Of a stretch of DNA of 64,000 nucleotides, positions 54,732 through 64,000 are shown in pieces. The first letter of the stretch is position 1; each line of letters starts with the position of its first letter. The notes under the pieces were generated by a model. That model did not search any database and was not told the DNA's origin. It saw only the letters and a list, made by a program, of their open reading frames with translations. Source of the DNA: Capsaspora owczarzaki ATCC 30864 (taxonomy: Eukaryota; Opisthokonta; Filasterea); the NCBI RefSeq assembly GCF_000151315.2, contig NW_011887298.1, forward strand, positions 936,530 to 1,000,529. The letters run 5' to 3'. A program made the position numbers and the translations under genes.

Positions 54732-57700
54732 ATGGCAGTCACGCCCTGCCCAATTGTATCGGAACGCAACGCTCACTCGTTTTGTAAAACAGGAGTCGCT
54801 TGCCTTTGTGTTTGACACGATGACGTTAGCGGAAGAAGCGCTTTTCCAATATCTTGAGCTGGATGTCTTGTTTGCCGAGTCAGTTGCGCTTGAGCGCTCC
54901 AGGAACAACGGTACGGGACTCTTTTTTTTTTTTTTTCTTTGATGGTGGCTGTCGTTCACTTTGAATGCTCACACTGGATCACCTTTCTCTTTCCCCTTCC
55001 CTCCTCCCGTTTCTCTTGTCTGGCGCAGGCACTATTTCTTGGATGGAGCACTTTGGAGGAGATCAACCAAACGACGACTCGGCGTCCATTTTCGACCCGT
55101 ACCGCAAGCCATACCGTGATTTGATTCAACAGAACGCCGTCACCATGTTTGACTTTCGTGTGTACTTGTTTGCGAAGATCGCCTCCTTCTTGCGGCGGTT
55201 GGAGCGTTCTCTCGAAGTGACGAGACGCGCCTACGGCTTCATCACTGAGCTCGCCTACACCATGTCGCTGCACTCGCACCTATCGTCCGCTTGGATTAGC
55301 TCGTGGGTGTTTTCCTCGTGTCTCGAAACGCTGTCGAGCGAGAGCACGATGGACTCGTTCGTTGACCAGCAAAACGTGGCTGTCATTCGGGCAGACTTGT
55401 GCGCATACGCGCGCGAGCAACTCGACCAGCTCGGAGTGCGATGCGGCTTGCTTCCATGCCGCCGCCCGTTTGCGCAACACGCCGCAGTTGAAGAGCTTTT
55501 GCATCCACAGACGCCGCCCATGTTTGTCATGAAGAGCAGCCAAAGCGCCACATTCACCCCCTCTGCCACCAAAACACCTCCTCGGCGAAGATCGAGCAGC
55601 TCGGGAGCTGCCTATATTGCTGCTATCGCACCACAGGAAGGACCGAGCGGCGCGGCCATCAAGCCAAGCGCATCGGCGTCAGATGTGCACACTTCGCGTG
55701 ACGCGCCTTCCTCGGATTCCGCGCCGCCCACTGCTCCTACCACAGCCACAGCCACTACCACAGTGGTTCCACTCGATTCTGCGACGAACACCAATCAGTC
55801 TGATCGCACCACTCCGGCCGAATTGATGAAGCATATTACGAGCCCGAAGCTCCGGATGGCGTTGGACTCGCCAGACGCATTCGATGCGCTGTATGCACAG
55901 CTGTGCGAGCTCGCGATGGACGAGTGTGTTCGCTCGATGCGATCGCGTCAAATCCTTCCGATCAAGCACATGCTTGCGGAGCTCATGTTCCACCGTGGTC
56001 ACTACGAGCACGCCGAGCAATTGTTTGGAAGCATGTGCGACTTTTACCTGCATGAAGGCTGGCCGATTTTGGACTTTGATGTGCGCCGCAAGTTTTCCGT
56101 CTGCCAAAAGCTCCTTGGGCACTTTGAGGCTTACTCGCGGTCCTGCATGCTGCTCAGTTCGACGATTGCGCCGCTGCCGTTTGCGGATCGGCTCTACTAC
56201 TTTCGCGAGCTCATGGGTGCTGCGCATCCCGACAACTCTGGTACGCAATCTATTCGCTGCAGCTTCAATCAGCTGATTGCTGTCCAAACGGGCCGCTTGT
56301 GGCATGCGTCTGCGTTTGACGAGTGGATTGGCAGTCAGACTGTGAAGCGCACCACTCTGGCCCACACATCCGTGCGCCGATCTTCAGTGGCGAATCAAAT
56401 TGATGTTACGCCGACAGATGAAGGAGCCGCAACTGCCAGCACCTTACTGGTAGAAAAGGCCGTCTCGCTCTTGGGCGCCCGCCCGTATGCCGAGGCCTTC
56501 CGCGCCACAGCGTCCAGTGCCGGCTATCAGTTTGATGATGTTTCCCTGGACGACGGAAGCTTTGCGGCGTCATTCTCATTAACAACCCTGGCCGCAGCAT
56601 CATCAGCATCATCAGCTGCAGCAGCAGTAACAGCAGCAACAGCATCATCAACAGCAACATCTTTTTCAACAACAACGACAACCACAACAACAACAACACC
56701 TTTCGCAGCATCAACGTTACCAGAGTTGAACAAACTCCAATTTTCTCGCTCGCTCAAGCCATCCGCAGCGCCGCTGCGCGCTCCTACCTCGCTTGAAGTG
56801 GCCGCGTGGGACCACCAAGTGCGGTTCCAGGCAAGCATGCAGAACGCAGAGGTTGTGCCGACCTCGGGCGTCCATTGGACATCCGAGCTGCCGGCTACAG
56901 CCTGGCCCTACCCTCCCGGGCATTTGCATGGTCGACTGCTCTCTGTGGTTGGTCAAGCCGTTGTTGTTCCACTGACCATAACGAGTCACTTTCCTGAAGC
57001 TCTGCCATGTCAAGCTCTTCGCGTGTTCCTCACGTCTGTTGAAACGGAGGTCAAGGTGACGGAAGCACCAGCCGTTCCGACGAATGCGGGTTTCGGAGCT
57101 CCAGGCCAAGGGGAGATCAGTGATTCATCGAGCTTTGCGTCTGCATCCATGCAGCGCAGCGCTAGCGGATCCAATCTAACCGGCGTCGTTGTTGGAAGCA
57201 CCTCCGCAAGTACCAATTCCTCGGCGGCAACTCCCAGCTCTGGGCCCAACTCGTCCCGATTCAGTTCGCCTGCGCTCTCTGCATCACCGTCAACCCTCTC
57301 CAAGCTGATGAAACGAGCGCCTCCTGCTCCGTCTCCCGCTGCTCCGTCTGCACCAAGCTCGAGTGGCTCATCGGGATCCGGCGCATCCACAACACCGCAC
57401 GCTTACGCTGCGCCAGCCTCAGCCGCCGCCCCTGCTAGCAACGGGACAAATCAACTCGCAGTCGGCGCATCGACTTCTTCCCTGTCGGGACTGATGAGCG
57501 CAGCCACCGGATTCTTTGGCCGATCGTCGCCTGGGCTTTCCACAAGCACCACTACTGCAGCTGCTTCGACCAGTGCTGCTGTTCCGAAAGACCCTGTTGT
57601 GGTGACCGCTGCGACACCACCACCTTTGATCCCGGTTTCACCACCCAGCTCTGCTGGAGCCACGTCCGCGGAACAACAAGCTGCTGCTGGCAACGACAAA

Positions 57701-59792
57701 GCCCAGATGCTTGATGTGGCGAGTCCGTTGAACAACCGCTCTCGATCGTCATCCATCTCAGAGGGCAGCGCGGCAGCGGCAGCAGCAGCTCGGTCACGCG
57801 CTTCCAGCGGCATTATTGGCGACACTACCCTCGATCGACGATCGCCGGCCTTCTCACAGGCAGGAATCGACGCTGCAGAGTTTGCGCAGATTATCGCTGC
57901 TGGCCCAAACGGTGGCCCCGCTCCTGTTTCCAGCACCCTCTTGCCTATTCCGCAGCAGCAACGAACTGTGACAACTCAATTCTACAGTGTGCAGCTGGAA
58001 GTTGGTGACTTCATTTTGCAGCCAGGCGAGAACACTGTCGCATTGCGAGGAATCATGCCGATTGCCGGTCTCTTCCGTTTCGGCGCCGTTCAGCTCGTGA
58101 GCGACAACCTGACCCTGACATCGGACGAACTGTGGTCTCTCCCGACTTCCGTTGCAGTGCATGTCGAGCCTCTCAAACCCGCGTTGGGGATTGCGCTCGT
58201 CCCACCTGTGCTTGGATTTTACTGTGCGCTCCAGGAGCAGGAGCTGCAGGTCGAGGTGGCGTCGCATTCTGACGGCATCAACGGCGGACGCCTCGAAATC
58301 GATTTTGCTTCCTCCATGGTGCAGTTGCAAGCGGCATCTGTGCGTTTGCGTCACCGGTTGTCTGTGACACCGTCCACGCCTGAAGCCGATCAAGCCCTCC
58401 TGCCGTTCGTTCCAGACACGATTGGATTTGACGGCCGGTGTGTTCCATTGCTTCCTCTCGAGGAGCACACCAGTCTTCGCATGCACCTCCCTGTCATGTG
58501 TTCACGGCGCGGTGTGCCATCGGCCGAGGTGGGTTTGGGTTGTTTTGGATTGCGCACGTTGATTTGCTCTGGGTGTGTGTGTGTGTGTGTGTGTGTGTCA
58601 TCTTTGAACTGACTCGATTGTGCTTTGGGATCTGTTTCCATTTCCCAGATGGTGACCGTCAAGGCAGAGTACATGAATGCAAATGGCATCCCATGCTCGA
58701 CTTGTGTTGAGCTTCCAGCAGTCACTGGCGACCCATTCGATGCGCAGTTTGTCATTGAAACATTTTCCCAGCGGTGAGTCTTTCGTGCGAGGTTTTGGTA
58801 TCGATCGCAACGCCCGCAGTTACTGACACTTTGTTACCCTCATCAACACAGCGCATGCGTCCAAGTTCGTTTGAAATCGCACTGTGCCGTGCCAGTGAAA
58901 TTGCTGTCAATCCAGCTCACGACATCCAGGCCCGGAGCAGTGCTTGTAAGCGGCAATGCCGCCCTTGTTAATCAGACGCTCGCTCCGGGCTCGGAGGTTT
59001 CGCTTGCGTGGGTCGTCACACTTCCCGCGGATGGTAAGCGGGGCTTGGTGACACTGCCGAGATGGATTTGCCGTCGCCCTCCCCCCCCTATTTTCTGACG
59101 TGCGTTGCACTCAATCTTGATACAGGGGTGGCTGATTCCAAGACCGATTTTGAGCTTGCCGTGAGTTTCGGACTGGACGAAGCTGTGCTCGCACCATTCC
59201 AGCTTACAGCAATGGATGTGGTGCCGACTGTGGATAAACCTTGGACATTCCGAACCACGCACCAGCTTGAATCGTGGATGGTAATGTTTGACGGCTTTTT
59301 TTGAGTTGGAAAAGACAATCACTTGCTCTGACTTTTTATGTTTTATTCTGTTTGGTGTTGCTTCCTCTCTGCTAGCCGCCCTTTACCGTGGATATGGCGC
59401 CATCAACCACACCTCTGGAGCGCAGCAATTCTGCGTTGCTTCCAGGACACCGACGATCCCGGACTGTGGAGCACAGCACTCTTGTTCTGGGCGAAGCAAC
59501 TTCGTTTGAAATGCGCATTCGGCGTGTGGCCCAAAACACTCTGCCAGCAGCGCCTTCTTCGATATACTACACTCTGCAGGTTCGTTCCGATATGTGGATG
59601 GTGGCCGGGCGCGACCGCGGCGTGCTCAAGTTTGACACTTCCAACGAGGAGGAAGCCGTCGTGCAGTTCTCGCTCATCCCGATGATGAGTGGCGATCTCC
59701 TTTTACCAAATGTGGAACTTTCCAGCTCCTCGACTCGAGAAGCTCTCTCTCATCGGTCCTTGTACCGATCGCGTCAGCTTGCAGTGCGATGA
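53580..59792 (+). CDS. TRAPPC10: TRAPPII subunit TRAPPC10 (Trs130)
   Basis: Ten exons: 53580-53601, 53717-53955, 54163-54371, 54481-54673, 54793-54910, 55029-58528, 58649-58773, 58852-59033, 59126-59280 and 59376-59792; all phases agree, giving 1719 aa (human 1259). The 22-bp first coding exon gives MPRPVVT, and the join reads PVVTYLDDAGLWPVLSRGF, like human PIVTCAGDQNLFTSVYPTL. Further matches are FLHLF, DTDQYKAKVKQTIADW, LIIYATMP, RCIQFRG, ESWDELFGKVQNCL, RHMPGWNYCAFFIMKESLAF and ELDVLFAES. TRAPPC10 with TRAPPC9 turns the TRAPP core into a Rab11/Ypt31-type exchange factor at the trans-Golgi. The 3.5-kb exon 6 contains long Ser/Ala/Thr-rich insertions, while the C-terminal exons encode the Ig-like beta domains. 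Confidence 0.92.
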
Positions 59793-60506
59793 AAATCTGT
59801 TTCTGGGGCTGGCTGCACATTGTGGAATTTTGCCAGGCTCCTAAAACCCTTCCTCTCGTCCCCAAGGTTTTGCTTTTACGAACAGCCATTTTGTGAAGGG
59901 CTGATGGGCATTGTTGATGGTAAACTTGTCACAACTAAACAACAAATGATGCAAACACCGATCAAATGTTGAAGGCTTGGTCCATTTTGCCATCAACGAC
60001 GAACTAGAGATTCTGTCAAAAACAAGAAGACTCAGAGATTGGGAAATTGCGCTGCCACCAGCACAAAGGGGAGCTTGGAAGTACGAGCACAAGGCGGGGA
60101 AGGGGGAACGACTTTGCGTCGTTTTTATTTCCCACCGTCGTCTCCTCTTTCGCCTCCGCGCTCACTGTTCCCTTCCCCGCTCCTTCACCACCCACCGATT
60201 TAAACTGCGTCTGAAATCCCCTTCTCTCCATGTTTGTCGCGTGCATGCGACAAAAGGTGGTCGACAAAAAAAAAAAGTTCATTGCCGACTGGTGATTTTT
60301 GCGTTGGTTTTGTCACTTTTCGCGCGCGTGCGTTCATGTGTCGCGTCTCAACTTTTGACACGATTGTTTCGCGTTCGAACGTTCGCATAGTTTGCCTTTC
60401 GATTGAAACACAATCCTTTTTTTTTTTTTTTTGTTTCTATTGGATTTTTCCATTCACTCTTTTTTTTTTTTTTTTTTTTTTTTTTTGGTACTGTTCGAGC
60501 GCAACG
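59793..60506. other. Intergenic region
   Basis: 714 bp between TRAPPC10 and the BRWD-like gene. It has two long T runs right before the next ATG (about 60417-60432 and 60460-60486). No gene recognised. Confidence 0.45.
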
Positions 60507-63500
60507 ATGAGCGCGATGGACACTTCGCACGCCGGCGCTGGCGAGGGCTCTGCCGCGCCTCATGGCTTGCCTGTGCCGTCGCACACATCACCAGCGGAAG
60601 GGTCTTCCTCGGCTTCGCACGCTGGCACAATGCACGGCATCGAGCTATCAGGTAACAAAAAAAAAAAAAAAAACGCGCCAAAGCTTTCGGTTCTTGTTTG
60701 CCTCGTTTAGCCATAGCCAGGCGACGTGACCCTTCCAAGGTGCTTGTTCTGAGGCCTACAGCTGGTCTATTGCAACCAAGCAGCCCTGCAGTTGGGCGGC
60801 GAGTCGTAGCAGCGCTGCAGTGCGACGAACACTTCTTATTTATTTATTTTTATTTTACGACTGTATTTTTTTTTTTTGGCGGGAAACTCTTTTTTTGCGC
60901 TTTGATTCTGATGGATGGCTCATTGTTAACTTTGCGACTGACTGCTGACACCACGATGCGCGATACAGAGGTGTATCTGATGATTGCACGATTCCTCAAG
61001 ACTGGACCGTGCTCGGAAGCCGCGGACGTACTCACAAGGCAGATGGAGCGCACGCCAGGGCTGATCGCTAGCCGCCACGACTGGACGGGCGCCGCACATC
61101 CACGCTCGTTTTCAGAAGCAGTAAGTTTCATTGAAGTGCAGTTCTTGGTTTTTGACTTCGGACGGACGGGTCCTGCTGTGGAGAATATCGCGCAAGAGCG
61201 TTCTCTCAAAAACCTCTGTGTGCTTTGCGTTTCTCTCTTTTCCCTGCTGGTCTAGGAGCAGGAGGAGGAGGTCGCCCCAGACCATCTTGTAAGATTGCTG
61301 TCACAACTCGTTAACACAACCAATGCGGCCATCCCGCCGCCGGCACCTGGGCTGAACACTCTCCTGGGGCGAGGAGCTTCTTCCATGTTTCGAAAGCCAT
61401 CCGCCTCAGGCCTGTCCAGCGCTGCGAGGCTGCAAGTGCCTGGAGAGCTTGCCGCCTTTCATCGCGCACATCATCGCACATCCTCCTTCTTGCAAGGCGA
61501 CTTGCTGCGTGGTCTGCAAACGCAGGGTGTCGGTAGCCCATTCTCCAGCTGCCGTCCAACCATCGCGGGTTCGCTCAACCGGATGAAGCTGCGTGCGGCC
61601 ATTGTCGGCCATCTGGCGCCAGTGTTTTGCGTTGCATTCGACGTGACAGGCGAGCGCTTCATCACAGGCAGCGACGATAAGCTGATTAAAATCTGGTCGA
61701 CCAAAGCGTGTCTTTTGGTCAACACCCTGCGCGGCCACACGGGTTTTGTGGTCGATCTCAACGTCAGCAGCGACAACAAAATGCTTGCCAGTGCTGCGCA
61801 AGACAGAAATGTCCGCGTTTGGTGTCTGGAAACTGGCGCGCTACTTCTCAACCTGAATGTGAATGGCAAAGCGGCGACCTCAGTCGCGTTCAGTCCCGCT
61901 TGCCACCTCGAGTCCAGGCTTTTGATGGCTTCCTGGTCTGACGGCACGGTTCGATTTTGGGCACTTTCGGTCACCGAACGTGATAACACTGCCGTATCTA
62001 TGGTCGCGACAAGCAGCGCTGCGGCTTCTTCAGCAGCCTTGGCGAGTGCACCCATGCCAGAGTCTCCAGTGACTGTTCGAAGGCGAGGTCGACCTCCTCT
62101 CAGCTCTCGCCTGTCGGCTGCCCCTCCACCAACAGCTGGCAACGCAACGCTTTTCTCGCAATTCGAAGGTGCAGCAGCAGCAGCAGCACCAGCCGAAGAA
62201 AGCGTCTCCGCTGCAGCTGCAATTCCCAACCCGAATCAGCATGAACCATCCATCCTCCCAGCAGACCCGCAGCAGCAGCAGCAGCAACAGCTGCAGCTAC
62301 AACTGCAACAACACCAGCAACAAGTGCAACAACAGCTGCAACAGCAACAACAGCCACTCGCCGCATCGTGCGACTCGCCGATTGAGGTGACAGTGCGGGA
62401 GACTGCCCTGTTGGAGACTCGCACGTCCATTCGAGACAGCGTGAATTGCTCTGCATTTTCGCCGGGCGGGGCTTTTCTGGTCGCGGTGGGCAGTGACTGC
62501 ATTGTGCGTGTGATTGAGTGCGTTCCGGTTTTGCGGATGCTCGAATTTCCGGACGTCCACACGTCTCCGATCACCAGCTGTGTTTGGTCGCCCAGCGCGC
62601 TTCGGTTTATCACAACTGGCAAGGCAGGCCAAGCTTTTGTGTGGACTCGTTCCAAGGACTCGTGGGTTCCTCGTGCGCTCGATATGACACACGCAGTCGT
62701 CCCTGCATTTACGTGCGGACTGGACACTCTGTCAGGGACGCTTGACGCGCACGCAGCCCCGTCGTCGTCGTCGTCCGCAGTGACAGTGGTCGATGAGGAT
62801 GAAATCGTTCATGTGCACGACGACGGCGAGCCCGCAGCTGAGAGCAGTGCGGTGAATGCCAATCCTAACGCCAGCCAGCCGCCGCCAATCCATCTTGAAA
62901 GCGAAGATAGTGAGGATGAGGGCGAACGACGAATGGAGAAGGCCCGATCTCGCGCTCGACGCCTCCTGAAGGAAGCCAACTCCTTTCCCCACTCTCAGAC
63001 GCCGCCCTATGATGCCAGCGTTCGTGAGGTGTTGATGGCTTGCTTCACGTGTGACAACATGCTCCTTGTCACTGCCGAGTCGGAATCCAGAAGTCCTCCC
63101 GTGCTGTTAAAAGTATGGGATGCTCTCACCGGCGAGTTGCTGTGTGTGCTACGAGGCCACACTGAGAGCGTCATGTGCCTGGAGGCCCACCCCACACATC
63201 CGCGTGTCTTCCTCAGCTCCAGCCACGACGGACATCTCATTCTCTGGGATTTGCAGAAGGGACTACCGATGCGAGTCTTTTCCAACGTCGTCGATAATGG
63301 CGTCCGTGCCTCTGAATTTTTTGATGCTCGCTTCTCGCCAGACGGCACAACCGTTGTCGTTTGTGATGGGTATGGCCGCGTGTCAATCTTTGGGACAGAT
63401 CCTGTGGCGGATCCTGAGCGGGTTCCTTCAGAGCAGTTTTTCAGCAACGACTACGGCGCGCTCGTCCGAAACGAGGCCGGGGCGTACGTGGACGAGCTGA

Positions 63501-64000
63501 CGCTTCTGCCACCACACCGTTGCGCACGGACGGGGCTGCTCACCAACATGCAGAATGGACCGCATCCGCCTGCCATGCAGGCAGACCCGAGTTATCGCGA
63601 CATTATCGTTCCTGTGCTTGATCCAGTGGCATTAGCTCGCGCAGTCCAAGACTGTCGTGCCATGCTCAATCACGAGCTCGAAATGGCTCGCCAGCCACTC
63701 ACCCGTGTTGCTTCCACCATGGCAGACCGCGCTGCGTCGCCAGCCACATTCACCAACTCGCCGGTTCGGCGCGACAATCAGCCAAAGCGACCCCGTGCTC
63801 GCCCTCCAGCAGCTTCTGCACGGAGCACTGCGGCCGAAACCATCCATGCGCCTGACGATGGCCTTTCTGAATCGTCCCAGTCTGACGCTGGCGATCAGGA
63901 CGACGACGACGACGACGAGTTGGACGGGACCTATGACGTCTCGCCAGCCGAGCAAAGACGAGCAGAGCGACACGAGCGTCGGCGCTTGCGACGACTTGCT
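60507..64000 (+). CDS. BRWD/PHIP-type WD-repeat protein (3' end beyond window)
   Basis: Exons 60507-60651, 60969-61120 and 61256 to the right edge, with compatible phases (1 and 0), encode at least 1014 residues. Exon 2 holds the N-terminal helix of the family (EVYLMIARFLKTGPCSEAAD and RHDWTGAAHPRSF, like PHIP ELYFLIARFLEDGPCQQAA and RTDWTGKEHPRTY). Then come APDHL and PGLNTLLGRG, again family landmarks. WD repeats are visible: GHLAPVFCVAFDVTGERFIT then GSDD, GHTGFVVDLNVSSDNKMLAS, SDGTVRFW, FSPGGAFLVAVGSDCIVRV, LRGHTESVMCLEAHP and FSPDGTTVVVCDGYGRVSIF. A poly-Ala/poly-Gln insert (about 62160-62360) and an acidic insert split the propeller. Bromodomains are expected downstream of the window. 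In animals these proteins read acetylated or methylated chromatin and act as CUL4-DDB1 adaptors. Confidence 0.9.

Overview
The window is nuclear DNA of a unicellular eukaryote with a compact, intron-bearing genome. Gene content points to an opisthokont close to animals. It holds a complete macroH2A (histone fold plus macrodomain), a DAF-36/Neverland-type sterol desaturase, TFG, DONSON, BRWD/PHIP, CENP-H and exportin-4 homologues, GT-AG introns mostly of 60-500 bp, and GC-rich coding DNA between T-rich spacers. A filasterean such as Capsaspora owczarzaki is my best guess; this is inference from gene content, not a database match.

Layout, 1-10.7 kb: the tail of an upstream gene; a single-exon membrane protein that seems to join a GINT1-type beta-propeller to an HtrL/YibB-type glycosyltransferase domain; a tail-anchored LEM-domain protein; a Rieske sterol 7-desaturase (minus); the R-SNARE YKT6 (minus, 4 exons); and a small two-helix protein resembling complex I NDUFC2. 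10.7-13.2 kb is gene-poor, with two identical tRNA-Arg(ACG) genes that share upstream sequence.

13.4-30.7 kb: macroH2A, CENP-H (minus), an unrecognised 643-residue protein (minus), importin alpha, DONSON, the rRNA-processing nuclease FCF1 (minus, with an 11-nt last coding exon), an LRRFIP-like coiled-coil protein and proteasome beta-5. These are housekeeping genes of chromatin, kinetochore, nuclear import, replication, ribosome assembly and proteolysis.

31-42.6 kb is the most unusual part: two leucine-rich-repeat genes side by side. The first encodes about 30 ribonuclease-inhibitor-type LRRs, one repeat per exon, all with phase-2 introns. The second is a single-pass LRR receptor with signal peptide, LRRNT, about a dozen one-exon LRRs, a Cys-rich domain, an Ala/Ser stalk, a transmembrane helix and a cytoplasmic tail with five tyrosines in YEEV, YAEL and ITIM-like VSYATV contexts.

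43-64 kb: exportin-4, TFG (minus), a fold-type I aminotransferase (minus), an RRG7-like mitochondrial PD-(D/E)XK protein (minus), the TRAPPII subunit TRAPPC10 and the N-terminal two thirds or so of a BRWD/PHIP WD-repeat protein cut by the right edge. Several genes are head-to-head pairs with short shared promoters: YKT6/NDUFC2-like, FCF1/LRRFIP-like, the unknown protein/importin alpha, and RRG7-like/TRAPPC10. Exon borders were derived by hand from GT/AG signals, phase consistency and family conservation; no transcript data were available.
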